A stretch of 64,000 bases of DNA from positions 62,001 to 126,000 of the forward strand of contig NZ_JBHZSP010000004.1 of assembly GCF_043643765.1 (NCBI RefSeq), written 5' to 3'. Positions within the stretch are counted from its first letter, which is position 1. Each line of letters begins with the position of its first letter. The translations under genes and the position numbers were made by a program. The notes beneath the pieces are model-generated. The model saw only the letters and a program-made list of their open reading frames with translations, ran no database searches and was not told the origin of the DNA. Source of the stretch: Marinomonas posidonica_A (GTDB lineage: Bacteria; Pseudomonadota; Gammaproteobacteria; Pseudomonadales; Marinomonadaceae). Below are positions 1 to 8,690 of the stretch, piece by piece.

Positions 1-417
1 GCCGCTGTAGAACACCCCCTTCCCAATGTTGAGATGTAGCCAAATGCCGCCAAACGAATGCCCTGCGGAGCCTGTGGTGACTTCAATGCCTTCAACCAAG
101 GTCGTGCCGCACACCGGCAAGGTCTGTAGATTCAGATGACTCGGTAGCTGTTTCTGCACCAACAAGGTCGCATACACTGGCACCTTGCTGTCTACGTCAT
201 CTAATCCGCCCATGTGATCTTGATGATCGTGGGAAATAAATATGGCATCTAAATGAGCGGGTTGCGTCCAACCTTTGGCTTCGTCCGCTTCTAACGCGCC
301 TCCAGCATCCAGTAAAAAGCGCAGTGTTCGAGCATGAGGCGATGCTTGATAAGTGACCAAAATCGCCGCGGCGGTTTTTCGGCCAGCACCACTGAGAATA
401 TCTACGCAAACTTTCAT
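1..417 (-). CDS. MBL-fold metallohydrolase, N-terminal part (cut by window edge)
   Basis: The first 139 codons of a metallo-beta-lactamase-fold hydrolase are visible, and the rest lies beyond the left edge. The metal-binding signature ISHDHQDHMGG (HxHxDH) sits near residue 60 and a further candidate ligand His at GSAGHSFGG near residue 125. It starts at ATG 417, overlapping the stop of the upstream ABC ATPase gene as ATGA, so the two are translationally coupled. Members of this fold include phosphodiesterases and cyclic-phosphate hydrolases (PhnP, UlaG), lactonases and RNases. Coupling to an importer suggests it acts on the imported compound, perhaps a phosphoester, but this is inference. No signal peptide is seen, so it should be cytoplasmic. 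Family is confident; substrate is unknown. Confidence 0.85.
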   Translation of the reverse strand, partial: MKVCVDILSGAGRKTAAAILVTYQASPHARTLRFLLDAGGALEADEAKGWTQPAHLDAIFISHDHQDHMGGLDDVDSKVPVYATLLVQKQLPSHLNLQTLPVCGTTLVEGIEVTTGSAGHSFGGIWLHLNIGKGVFYSG

Positions 418-1472
418 GACTCACTCTCAAGCGACCAAGCCTGCCCTAGACGCACATGATGCTGGCTATCAAGCGTCATCGGCACATCGCTGTAAGCCAA
501 TAACGTCTGACCATCGTTTAGCCTTAACTCGATGTCATAACGCTCGCCCCGGAAAATACAGTTACGAACGGTCACGGCGAGCGGTTTTGAATTCGCAACA
601 TCGGCACTTGCATCAACAAACGCAATATCTTGTGGTCGAACCAACACCTTGCTGGAGACTGTTTGTGGCGAATAGCCATCAATCAAACGATGTAAGTCGG
701 CGCTATTAAGGTATTGCTGAGGTGCAATCGCTTCTACACTTAACACGGAACCTCGACCGATAAAGTTCGCCAACCAAGTGTTCTTCGGCGTGGCGTACAA
801 TTCCTGTGGCGTTCCCCATTGCACAAGTTGACCTTTGTTTAATACCGCGATGTGATCTGCCAACGACATGGCTTCGGATTGATCGTGAGTCACATAAACG
901 ATGGTCGCGCCCGTACGCTTATGAAACGCGCGGAAGGTTTCTTCCATAGTGGCACGTAAATGACGATCTAAGTTCGCCAATGGTTCGTCGAACAACACCA
1001 CGTCCGGTTCGGTCACCAAACTTCGCGCCAATGCCACGCGCTGACGTTGTCCGCCGCTGAGCTGTGCTGGCAATCGATCGGCATAGTCTTCAAGCTGAAC
1101 GATCTCTAACGCTTCTTGGATGCGTCGATTGCGCTCGGCGGCAGGGATCTTCTGCACCTTAAGCGGATAACCAACATTGTCTTTGACGCTCATGTGCGGC
1201 CACAGCGCGTAAGATTGAAAAACCATGCCGAAGTTTCTGTCTTCCGTCGGAACATGCTGTCTCGAACTAGAAAGACACTCGCTTCCGTGAAGGATTTGTC
1301 CGTCAGAAACCGCTTCAAATCCCGCTAACATTCTTAAAATAGTCGATTTACCACAGCCGCTCGGGCCAAGCAACGCGACAAATTCGCCCGGTTCAATGGT
1401 CAAACTCAAGCCTTTAACAACAGGATCGCCATGAAAAGATTTATGTAGATTGTCTAATATTAATCGTGCCAT
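414..1472 (-). CDS. ABC transporter ATP-binding protein (Fbp/Pot type)
   Basis: This 352-residue ATPase energises the importer encoded upstream. Walker A GPSGCGKST is at residues 36-44, followed by the Q-loop, the signature LSGGQRQRVALARSL near 138-152, Walker B VVLFDEPLANLD and the switch His in YVTHDQSEA. The C-terminal part of about 120 residues looks like the TOBE-type regulatory domain of the FbpC/PotA/UgpC group. The gene overlaps the permease end by 13 bp and the hydrolase start by 4 bp, so the set forms one tight operon. Homologous systems carry ferric iron, spermidine, 2-aminoethylphosphonate or sugar phosphates. Sequence alone does not fix the substrate. The linked hydrolase and DeoR regulator favour an organic compound over iron. 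Confidence 0.92.
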   Translation of the reverse strand: MARLILDNLHKSFHGDPVVKGLSLTIEPGEFVALLGPSGCGKSTILRMLAGFEAVSDGQILHGSECLSSSRQHVPTEDRNFGMVFQSYALWPHMSVKDNVGYPLKVQKIPAAERNRRIQEALEIVQLEDYADRLPAQLSGGQRQRVALARSLVTEPDVVLFDEPLANLDRHLRATMEETFRAFHKRTGATIVYVTHDQSEAMSLADHIAVLNKGQLVQWGTPQELYATPKNTWLANFIGRGSVLSVEAIAPQQYLNSADLHRLIDGYSPQTVSSKVLVRPQDIAFVDASADVANSKPLAVTVRNCIFRGERYDIELRLNDGQTLLAYSDVPMTLDSQHHVRLGQAWSLESES

Positions 1473-3187
1473 GGAATCACTCCTTTCGGCAGACGGGAAG
1501 CAAACAAGCTCAATAGGCTCATCAGCCCTGCAACCAGCAACACCACCAGCACGGCAATGGCAGAAGCCAGTACACTGTCGCCACTTTCATCGAGGTTAAA
1601 AATCAGTACGCCTAAGGTTTCGTTTCCCGCACTCCACAGCAAAGCCGACACCGTCAGCTCATTAATCGAGATGAGAAACACCAATAACCCACCCGCGAAA
1701 AAGGCGGGAGCCGTGAGCGGCAGAATAATATCGACTAAGCGTTTCAGCGGCCTTGCGCCCGCCAGTTGCGCAGCTTCTTCTAACGCAGGATCTAACTGGG
1801 ACATGGCGCTTAATACTGGCTTCAAGCACACGCTCAAAAAACACGAAAGGTACGCCAAAAAGATAATGCCCAAGGTGCCGTACAGGCTCACTTGGATAAA
1901 GGGCAAGGGTTTGGCAAACAGCAAAATAAAGGCAATCGCCAACACAATCCCTGGGATGGCATAAGGCACTTCGATCAAGCTGGCAATCACGGCTCTGGTG
2001 CGCATTGGCAAACGCATCAACAAATAGCCTAAAGGCAAGGACACCAACATGAGAACCAAAGCACAGGAAAAGGCCAAGAAAACACTGTTCTCAAACGCTC
2101 GTGACGTCACGCCTTGGCGACTGATCATCTCGTAAAACGCAGACAAAGTAATGGTGTCGGACGTCAGCGACATGCCCAAAGCAGGCACCAACGAACTCAC
2201 CACCAAGGCAAACAAAGGTGCTACTAAAATAAAACAAAGTATCAAGGCCAACAGCACTTCCAGTGGTAAACGCCAGCGCTGTAAGCGAAATGAAATCGAC
2301 TGCGCCGTGTGACCCAGTAAGGCATAACGGCTACGCTGCTGCAGCCATTGCTGTAAAAGCATGCCCGCCAACACCAACAAAGCGATGATCATCGACAGCC
2401 CAGCCACTTGGCTCAGCATATCGTTACCGAATCCCGCCATTTGCTGATAAATCAAGGTAGGCAAAACAATGTAACCGGCGGGGATACCCAGCATCGCAGG
2501 AATACCGAAATTACCCAGCGACGAAACAAACGCCAATGCCGCCCCCGCGATAATCGCACTGCGACATAACGGCACAATGATGTCGAACCAAACTCGACAC
2601 TGAGATGCTTTCGACAGCTGTGCGGCTTCCAATAAATCTTGTGGTAATGCAATCAGTTGCGTTCGAAGAGCGAGATACACCAAGGGCGCACTTTGGATAC
2701 CCAACAACAAGGCAATGCCTTCTGCAGAATACATCGGCTGTGGGCTACCCAACGCAGGCGCAATGCCCAAGGTGTTTAAAATAGGACTCGCCGGACCAAA
2801 CAATTGTAGCCAGCTCAATGCTGTGACTTGAGGTGGAATCATCATCGGCAACATAAAGCAGAACACCCAAATGGCGCGCCCACGAATGTTCGTCAAAGTA
2901 ACAATAAAGCCAAATCCGCCGCCTAGAATCACGGCAATCAAGGTGCCTAAACCAGACGTATAAAAGCTGTTTTTTAAGGCAATCCAAGTACGCTCACTGC
3001 GTAATACTTCCGCCAAAGGCGATGACGCCGAAAAGGTAACATGACTTAGCGCTTCCACCAGCAACCGCAAACTCGGCACAAGGCTCAAGGTCGCAATCAA
3101 AATGAAGAGTCCAATGGACAACCAGCGAAGCTGGCTGTCCATCGTCAATCCATCCATAACTCGTGCTTTTAACAAAGAAGGCGTCAT
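1460..3187 (-). CDS. ABC transporter permease, fused two-domain FbpB type
   Basis: An inner-membrane permease of 575 residues with about twelve predicted membrane segments, made of two homologous halves as in FbpB/AfuB. Each half has an EAA loop that docks the ATPase: EAAQLSKASQCRVWFDIIVPL near residue 190 and EEAAQLAGARPLKRLVDIILPL near 490. It lies 5 bp after the binding-protein gene and overlaps the ATPase gene, so it works with both. The fused permease lets the complex form with one permease polypeptide instead of two. The first ATG fits the operon spacing, although Met11 and Met16 also lie close to the N-terminus. Function as permease is certain; substrate is not. Confidence 0.9.
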   Translation of the reverse strand: MTPSLLKARVMDGLTMDSQLRWLSIGLFILIATLSLVPSLRLLVEALSHVTFSASSPLAEVLRSERTWIALKNSFYTSGLGTLIAVILGGGFGFIVTLTNIRGRAIWVFCFMLPMMIPPQVTALSWLQLFGPASPILNTLGIAPALGSPQPMYSAEGIALLLGIQSAPLVYLALRTQLIALPQDLLEAAQLSKASQCRVWFDIIVPLCRSAIIAGAALAFVSSLGNFGIPAMLGIPAGYIVLPTLIYQQMAGFGNDMLSQVAGLSMIIALLVLAGMLLQQWLQQRSRYALLGHTAQSISFRLQRWRLPLEVLLALILCFILVAPLFALVVSSLVPALGMSLTSDTITLSAFYEMISRQGVTSRAFENSVFLAFSCALVLMLVSLPLGYLLMRLPMRTRAVIASLIEVPYAIPGIVLAIAFILLFAKPLPFIQVSLYGTLGIIFLAYLSCFLSVCLKPVLSAMSQLDPALEEAAQLAGARPLKRLVDIILPLTAPAFFAGGLLVFLISINELTVSALLWSAGNETLGVLIFNLDESGDSVLASAIAVLVVLLVAGLMSLLSLFASRLPKGVIPWHD

Positions 3188-3192
3188 CTTGC

Positions 3193-4170
3193 TTAACCTT
3201 CAAAGATCTTGCTAAAGCGAGCTTTATTCACTTCATTGTTTTCTAGCGTCTTCGCCGCATCAAATGGCATCAAACGAATCGCGTCACGCTTAGGAAACCC
3301 CGCTGGGACGCCGATATCACCACGAGCAGGTAAATACCCTTGCTCTAATACCAACTGCTGACCGTCTTTGGACAACAGAAAATCCACAAAACGTTTCGCG
3401 GCCGCTTTATTTTTCGCGCCTTTCATAATGGCAACCGGTTCCGTCACCATGCTTACGCCCGTTTTAGGGAAAATAAACTCGATCGGCGAGCCTTTCGCCG
3501 CTTCACGAATGGCTAAGAAATCCACAATCACGCCATACGGTTTTGTACCTGACGCAACGGCTTTCAATACACCACCGTTGCCGCCTTGGGCTTTCACTTG
3601 GTTCGCGTGCAATTGCTCGTAGTAATTCCAGCCTAGCGTTTTGTCATCCGTTAAGGTCGCAAGGTGGATCAGTGCCGCGCCAGAATACAAAGGGCTAGGC
3701 ATGGCCACTTGGTTTTTATATTCAGGCTTCGCCAGATCCGACCAATCCGTTGGATGTTGTGGTGCTTTTTGATGACGAACAATGCCCGTCGTGATCAATT
3801 TTGTACCGTAGTAATAACCCTTATCGCTGTACAAACTGTCTTCGTATTGTGTGCGGTTAGGACTTAAGTAGGATTCTAAATAACCGTCCGACACCATGGA
3901 TTCCATGGTCACGCTGTCGGCAATTAACAGCACATCAGGTTTCACCACGCCGGAAGACAATTCAGCGCGTAATTTGGTCATCAACTTCGTGGTGCCGTCA
4001 CGAACCCATTCTACTTTGATGTCTGGATTTTCCGCTTCAAAAGCGTCCACTGTCATTTGCGCGTCTTTGTTTGGCTGACTGGTATACAGGGTCAACGTCT
4101 CTTGAGCTTGCGCAGAAAGAGGAAAAGCAAGTGCCGCTGCGCATATCAATAAAGTCTTCTTAACGGTCAT
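3193..4170 (-). CDS. Periplasmic solute-binding protein (AfuA/FbpA-like)
   Basis: The periplasmic receptor of the importer, 325 residues. I start at ATG 4170 because MTVKKTLLICAAALAFPLSAQA forms a standard signal peptide with cleavage after AQA, and an AGAGAG-like ribosome site precedes it. Longer in-frame starts would put 15 polar residues before the signal. The mature protein begins ETLTLYTSQPNKDAQ and fits the bacterial family 1 extracellular solute-binding fold. Iron-binding FbpA proteins usually show paired Tyr residues near the C-terminal lobe. I do not see a clear pair, which agrees with an organic or sugar-phosphate ligand as in AfuA. The ligand remains inferred. The gene is first in the operon and divergent from the DeoR regulator. 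Confidence 0.88.
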   Translation of the reverse strand: MTVKKTLLICAAALAFPLSAQAQETLTLYTSQPNKDAQMTVDAFEAENPDIKVEWVRDGTTKLMTKLRAELSSGVVKPDVLLIADSVTMESMVSDGYLESYLSPNRTQYEDSLYSDKGYYYGTKLITTGIVRHQKAPQHPTDWSDLAKPEYKNQVAMPSPLYSGAALIHLATLTDDKTLGWNYYEQLHANQVKAQGGNGGVLKAVASGTKPYGVIVDFLAIREAAKGSPIEFIFPKTGVSMVTEPVAIMKGAKNKAAAKRFVDFLLSKDGQQLVLEQGYLPARGDIGVPAGFPKRDAIRLMPFDAAKTLENNEVNKARFSKIFEG

Positions 4171-4217
4171 TGGGAAACTCTCTTTTTGATAAGTGAGCTG
4201 CAACAATACCGACACAA

Positions 4218-4237
4218 TTTGACACTATAGTGACAAA
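4218..4237. promoter_or_regulatory. Candidate DeoR operator between divergent genes
   Basis: The 140-bp gap between the binding-protein gene and the DeoR gene holds TTTGACACTATAGTGACAAA. It reads the same on both strands at 18 of 20 positions, with a perfect CACTATAGTG core. DeoR-family proteins commonly repress a divergent operon from such a site. The palindrome is directly visible; its role is inferred. Confidence 0.45.
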
Positions 4238-4310
4238 AAATTTTCGTTTAATGGCGACCTTCTTTCGCTTCGAAAAGCCACGTAAAAAACCACGAAAAGG
4301 ACTCAGCCCT

Positions 4311-5060
4311 ATGAATAAGCGACATCATGAAATTGTCCAATGGGTGAATTTACAAGGAAGACAGACATTACAAGCCGTCGCAGACCAGTTTTCGGTTTCG
4401 GTGCAAACCATTCGCTCGGACATTCGATTGTTGGCGGAAAAAGGACTCATACTGCGCAGTCACGGCGAAGTAATCCCATTTCCACATCGTGAAAATATCA
4501 GTTTTGACCAACGGCGGATTCGTCATGCCGCAGGCAAAAAACACATTGCCGACCTGTGTGTGAGCAAGATTGCGGATTATCAATCAATCTTTCTCGGCAG
4601 TGGTTCAAGTGTCGCGGAAGTGGCGAGTCAGCTGACGTCCTTTCAAGGCCTACAAGTGATGACGACCAACTTGCATGCCGCACGCAATTTATGTGAACAC
4701 CCAGATTGCGAGCTGACGATTTCGGGCGGCCGAGTACGAATGCGTGACCAAGATGTTATTGGCGGTGATGCCATGCGCTTTTTCCAACGCTATCGCGCCG
4801 ACATTGGTATTTTTTCCGTCGCGGCGACCAATAAACAAGGGTATTTATTTGATTTCACCGACGAAGAAGTCATGGCCAGAGAAGCCTTGGTAGAACATTG
4901 TCATTATCGTATTTTGGTGATCGACAGCACAAAATTTGATACTGAATCTCGTTGTTTATGGGGAAAGATGAGCGACTATGATTGTATCATTACCGACCAA
5001 CAACCTGCTCCCGCGCTATTAAGTACCCTGACCTATCAAGGCGTTGAAGTATTGTATTGA
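4311..5060 (+). CDS. DeoR-family transcriptional regulator
   Basis: A 249-residue repressor-type regulator. The N-terminal helix-turn-helix (residues about 5-55, LQAVADQFSVSVQTIRSDIR) is followed by the DeoR C-terminal sensor domain, which shows GSGSSVAEVA, SGGRVR and a D-S-x-K motif near the end (LVIDSTKF). In this family that domain has the ribose-5-phosphate-isomerase-like fold and usually binds a phosphorylated sugar or related metabolite. ATG 4311 is preferred over an upstream GTG because the HTH normally begins within ten residues and AAAGG lies upstream. It is divergent from the ABC operon, which it probably controls. A phosphorylated effector would fit uptake of a sugar phosphate or phosphoester, but this is inference. 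Confidence 0.9.
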   Translation: MNKRHHEIVQWVNLQGRQTLQAVADQFSVSVQTIRSDIRLLAEKGLILRSHGEVIPFPHRENISFDQRRIRHAAGKKHIADLCVSKIADYQSIFLGSGSSVAEVASQLTSFQGLQVMTTNLHAARNLCEHPDCELTISGGRVRMRDQDVIGGDAMRFFQRYRADIGIFSVAATNKQGYLFDFTDEEVMAREALVEHCHYRILVIDSTKFDTESRCLWGKMSDYDCIITDQQPAPALLSTLTYQGVEVLY

Positions 5061-5119
5061 CCAGCACACGCCATGTTTGTAGACATTGCACAGAAGGTAT
5101 TTGGCCGGAACCTAGACCA

Positions 5120-5157
5120 AGCCCCAAGCACTGACGGTTAAGTGCGTGGGGCTTTTT
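5120..5157 (+). terminator. Rho-independent terminator after the DeoR gene
   Basis: Arms AGCCCCAAGCACT and AGTGCGTGGGGCT pair over 13 positions with one mismatch and an 8-nt loop, followed by five T. It ends the plus-strand regulator transcript and lies just before the convergent aldehyde dehydrogenase end. Confidence 0.8.
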
Positions 5158-5174
5158 AAACACGCATTTGCGTG

Positions 5175-6599
5175 TTACAAATGTGGCCAGAATTTCGCCA
5201 CAATGCGATGCACCCATCGATCGTAAGGAGGCGCAATCAGGGCGACCAAATTCACACCAGACTTACGCAACACCGCTTTATTATGTGACAAGGTTCGAAA
5301 GCCTTCTTCGGCATGATAGGCCCCCATGCCAGAGTCTCCCACGCCACCAAAAGGCAAATCAGATTGAGCCACGTGAATCAAAGCATGGTTGATCACCAAC
5401 CCTCCGCTGGCGATGCTTTGCTCACAACGTTGTTCGTCTTCTTTATGCTGTGTAAATAAATACATGGCCAAAGGACGAGGGCGTTGCTGTATGTATTGAA
5501 ACCCTTCGTCTATGGTCTGATAAGTGAGTATCGGTAATATCGGCCCAAAAATTTCATCCTGCATCACCGCGAGTTCTTCTTTAGCCTCATGCAAAACATA
5601 CAATGCAAGCTTTCCTTCTAAGGTATCTGGCCCTTGTGGTAGAAGGTTGTCGCATTGAACCCCAGATGCTTGCGCTTCTTCTAGGTAGCCTTGCAGACGT
5701 GAGAGCTGTCGATCATTAATGATGCTGGTGTAATCTGGGCTGGCAATGCCTTGCGGATATTGATCAGCTAATACCTTTTTAAGGTGTTCAATTAGCTCCG
5801 CTTTTTGTGACTCATGGCACAACACGTAATCCGGTGCGACGCAGGTTTGCCCTGCATTAATAAGCTTAGCAAAGACCAATTTTTTCGCAGTATCCACTAA
5901 GTCCGCCGATGGCGTGATCAAGAGAGGTGACTTGCCCCCCAATTCCAATGTGACAGGGGTGAGGTGCTGAGCGGCATTTTTCATCACAATACGGCCAACG
6001 TTGGTCGAGCCCGTAAACAGCAAATGATCGAATGCCAATTGACTAAATTGATTGGCAATGTCCGCTTCACCTTCTATCACTTCAGCCCACTCATCACCGC
6101 AAGCGGTTTGTAAAATTTGGCGTAATACTTTATTGGTCGCCGGGCAAAACTCCGACACCTTCAACATCACTCGGTTACCTGCCGCGATGGCGCCAACGAT
6201 GGGCCCCAGAGACAGCAAAACAGGGTAATTCCAAGGCGCGATCACACCCACTAACCCTTTAGGTTGATAAAACACCTTGCCACTGGCTGGCCAACTGGTC
6301 ATATGCAAAGATCGTCGACTCGGTTTCATCCATTTGTGTAAATGCTTTAAGGCATGTTTGATTTCACCCAATAGCGGCACCAACTCAATCAAACGCGATT
6401 CAGCATGGGCGCGACAGCCGAAGTCTTGCTGTAACGCGTCCAACAAGGGGACTTCATACTCTAATAGGGTTGTTTTTAGGCTCAACAATAACTGCCGTCT
6501 AGCCTCTTCAGAAGGATACGGTTTGGTTCGAGTCAATGATTTCAAACGAGCGAAAGCCGAGTTAAGTTGTGCTTCCGAATCAATAAGGGTGCTGTTCAT
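5175..6599 (-). CDS. Coniferyl-aldehyde dehydrogenase-type NAD(P) aldehyde dehydrogenase
   Basis: A 474-residue aldehyde dehydrogenase that oxidises an aldehyde to its acid with NAD(P). The catalytic Glu lies in ELGGKSPL near residue 216 and the catalytic Cys in NAGQTCVAP near residue 250. The cofactor loop is FTGSTNVGR. The overall sequence, including the C-terminal GGVGDSGMGAYH motif and a hydrophobic tail, resembles the CalB/coniferyl-aldehyde group, whose members also take medium- and long-chain aldehydes. I chose ATG 6599 because TGAGGCAGAC precedes it with good spacing. Longer in-frame starts lack a ribosome site. It stands alone, divergent from an SGNH hydrolase, so the physiological aldehyde cannot be told from context. 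Confidence 0.88.
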   Translation of the reverse strand: MNSTLIDSEAQLNSAFARLKSLTRTKPYPSEEARRQLLLSLKTTLLEYEVPLLDALQQDFGCRAHAESRLIELVPLLGEIKHALKHLHKWMKPSRRSLHMTSWPASGKVFYQPKGLVGVIAPWNYPVLLSLGPIVGAIAAGNRVMLKVSEFCPATNKVLRQILQTACGDEWAEVIEGEADIANQFSQLAFDHLLFTGSTNVGRIVMKNAAQHLTPVTLELGGKSPLLITPSADLVDTAKKLVFAKLINAGQTCVAPDYVLCHESQKAELIEHLKKVLADQYPQGIASPDYTSIINDRQLSRLQGYLEEAQASGVQCDNLLPQGPDTLEGKLALYVLHEAKEELAVMQDEIFGPILPILTYQTIDEGFQYIQQRPRPLAMYLFTQHKEDEQRCEQSIASGGLVINHALIHVAQSDLPFGGVGDSGMGAYHAEEGFRTLSHNKAVLRKSGVNLVALIAPPYDRWVHRIVAKFWPHL

Positions 6600-6747
6600 G
6601 TCTGCCTCAAAAGAATTATTGATTTTATTATTCATCCAAGCGCACCTAACAAAAAGGAAATTGTCCATTTATTGATCAATGTCGTTTCCTAACCCTCGGC
6701 GGTTGGCTACACTTTAATCTACTAAGAATAAGAGCAAGGAACGTATT

Positions 6748-7368
6748 ATGGCAACCATACTCTGTTACGGCGACTCTCTCACTTGGGGCAGCATACCAAA
6801 TGGTGGTCGCTACCCTAAACGTCTGCGCTGGCCATCTATTTTGAATCACTTACTCGGCTCTCAACACCAAGTCATTAATTTTGGTTTACCCGGACGAACC
6901 ACCATTTGGAACGATCCTTTTTTAGAAGGACGAAACGGCTTAACCTATCTGCAAGCCGCTTTGGAGACCTTCGGGCCTGTCGACCTTCTTATCATCATGC
7001 TGGGCACCAATGATCTAAAGCGTCACTTCAATGTGGGTGCTTATGAAGCTGCAAAAGGCGTGGAAAAGTTGATCGCAAAGTCAAGAATGCCAAGTGATCA
7101 TGGATTCCCTAGTCCAAGCCTGTTGATCATTGCACCACCAAATATTTTATCCCCAAAAGGCGCGATGTCTGAAAGCTTTAGCGGCGCCACTGAAAAATCC
7201 CAATACTTTCATCAACATTACCAAGATATTACCTCACAGAATCAATGTCTCTTCTTAAACTCCGCAGGTGTGTTACAACCCAGTGATATCGACGGTGTCC
7301 ACCTAGATACACAAGGAAATGAGCAACTTGCTAACGCCATTTTTGAATTAATAAAAGACAGATTTTAA
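6748..7368 (+). CDS. SGNH/GDSL-family hydrolase (arylesterase-like)
   Basis: A 206-residue esterase or acyltransferase-like hydrolase of the SGNH fold. Block I is YGDSLTWG at residues 7-14 with the nucleophile Ser. Block II Gly lies in NFGLPGRTT, block III Asn in MLGTNDLK near 90, and block V Asp and His in DGVHLD near 185. The compact length and the early GRYPKRLRWP insertion resemble bacterial arylesterases of the TesA/Ms-Act group. There is no signal peptide, so it is probably cytoplasmic. AAGGA precedes the ATG. It is monocistronic and has its own downstream hairpin. The substrate is unknown, and the catalytic set is complete. Confidence 0.87.
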   Translation: MATILCYGDSLTWGSIPNGGRYPKRLRWPSILNHLLGSQHQVINFGLPGRTTIWNDPFLEGRNGLTYLQAALETFGPVDLLIIMLGTNDLKRHFNVGAYEAAKGVEKLIAKSRMPSDHGFPSPSLLIIAPPNILSPKGAMSESFSGATEKSQYFHQHYQDITSQNQCLFLNSAGVLQPSDIDGVHLDTQGNEQLANAIFELIKDRF

Positions 7369-7415
7369 ATATAACATACTGTTTTTATAGGGATTTATAG
7401 CGTTTTTTTGATAGT

Positions 7416-7450
7416 TGAGAGACATCAAATAAACGCTCTCTCATTTTTTT
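7416..7450 (+). terminator. Probable terminator after the SGNH hydrolase
   Basis: TGAGAGA pairs with TCTCTCA across a 14-nt loop and runs into seven T. The stem is short and the loop long, so the call is moderate. Confidence 0.5.
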
Positions 7451-7785
7451 CTTCCGAGTGAATCTAAAAATTGGCAGAAATTAATGGGGTGTTAGATCTT
7501 GACAAAAAAACAGTCCTAATAATGATTGTTATGAAAAGTGAAAATTTGTACAAAATATGCACGATTATCCAGCCTTTTTTCGATTTAGATGAAATAATCG
7601 GCCATGCTTGCATTTCGTTCACAAAGTTATCCACAAGATGCTGTGTGCCAATTCTTTGCTTCAAATAAACCGGGTTCCCCCTGAAAAACCAACTGTATGT
7701 CGGAATTTAATGCATTTTGTACCTCAATTTTTAAAATGATCGACGTATGATACAAAGCACACTTGAGAGAAAAAGGACGCATAAT
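7451..7785. other. Intergenic region with one consensus DnaA box
   Basis: No convincing gene is seen in this AT-rich stretch. A perfect TTATCCACA (consensus DnaA box) is at 7627-7635, and AAAAGGAC precedes the next start. A single box can occur by chance, but see the cluster near 35.3 kb. Confidence 0.4.
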
Positions 7786-8655
7786 ATGAAGGTTAGCTTT
7801 ATCGGACTCGGTACCATGGGGTTCCCAATGGCCGGACATTTAAGTAAAGCAGGTCATTCTGTTGTGGTTTACAACCGCTCAGTCGAAAAAGCGCAATTAT
7901 GGTGTGATCGCTTTGCTGGATCCTATGCAGAAACGCCTGCGGTAGCGGCAAAAGATGCTGACATTGTGCTGACCTGTGTTGGCAACGACGAGGATCTCAA
8001 AGACGTTTACTTAGGGCAAAATGGTGCTTTCCAATGCGCCAAACCTGGCACCTTATTCATTGATCATACGACCGCGTCCGCTGAAGTCGCAAAAACCTTA
8101 CTACATGCCGCCAATAAAAAAGGTTATGACTTTATGGACGCACCAGTGTCTGGAGGCCAGGCAGGTGCCGAGAATGGGGTATTAACCGTGATGATTGGGG
8201 GCGAACTCGCTCATTTAGAAAAAGCCAAGCCTGTATTAGACTGTTATGCCAAAGCCACCAGCCTCATGGGGGATGTGGGTCAAGGCCAAGTGGCCAAGAT
8301 GGTGAATCAAATTCTCATTGCAGGTGTTTTATCAGGACTTTCTGAAGGCATTCGGTTTGCCCAGCAAGCAGGATTGGACATGGCAACCTTGGTCGATACT
8401 CTCAAACACGGCGCGGCGGGCTCTTGGCAATTAGAAAATCGCGGAGAGACCATGGCCAAGGATGAATTTGATTTTGGTTTTGCCATTGAGTGGATGCATA
8501 AGGATCTTGGTCTTTGTTTAGCGCAAGCGGAAAAAATGGGACTGAGCTTACCGCTGACACAAGAAGTCGACGACAAATATCAGCAACTGATCAATGCAGG
8601 TCATGGTCGCCAAGACACGTCCGTTTTAATCAAAGCACTTGACCAAACTACCTAA
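7786..8655 (+). CDS. NAD(P)-dependent beta-hydroxyacid dehydrogenase
   Basis: A 289-residue oxidoreductase of the 3-hydroxyisobutyrate dehydrogenase / tartronate-semialdehyde reductase family. The nucleotide-binding fold begins at once with FIGLGTMGFPMAGHL. The substrate signature is DAPVSGGQAGAENG near residue 122, and the catalytic Lys is in GQGQVAKMVNQ near residue 171. The C-terminal all-helical domain is intact. The start at ATG 7786 puts the Rossmann strand at residue 3 and has AAAAGGAC before it; an upstream ATG would add 13 unlikely residues. The family reduces or oxidises small 3-hydroxyacids such as 3-hydroxyisobutyrate, tartronate semialdehyde or succinic semialdehyde. No neighbouring pathway gene narrows the choice. 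Confidence 0.88.
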   Translation: MKVSFIGLGTMGFPMAGHLSKAGHSVVVYNRSVEKAQLWCDRFAGSYAETPAVAAKDADIVLTCVGNDEDLKDVYLGQNGAFQCAKPGTLFIDHTTASAEVAKTLLHAANKKGYDFMDAPVSGGQAGAENGVLTVMIGGELAHLEKAKPVLDCYAKATSLMGDVGQGQVAKMVNQILIAGVLSGLSEGIRFAQQAGLDMATLVDTLKHGAAGSWQLENRGETMAKDEFDFGFAIEWMHKDLGLCLAQAEKMGLSLPLTQEVDDKYQQLINAGHGRQDTSVLIKALDQTT

Positions 8656-8665
8656 TACTTTTTGA

Positions 8666-8690
8666 GCCAGAGAGGTCATGTCTCTCTGGC
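8666..8690 (+). terminator. Hairpin after the hydroxyacid dehydrogenase
   Basis: GCCAGAGAG and CTCTCTGGC form a perfect 9-bp stem with a 7-nt loop 10 bp after the stop codon. There is no T tract, so it may stabilise the 3' end instead of terminating by itself. Confidence 0.4.

Noticed and set aside
7471..7668. Plus-strand frame of 65 codons in the gap before the hydroxyacid dehydrogenase
   Set aside because: It starts at TTG without a ribosome site and its Ile/Cys-rich composition looks like untranslated AT-rich DNA.
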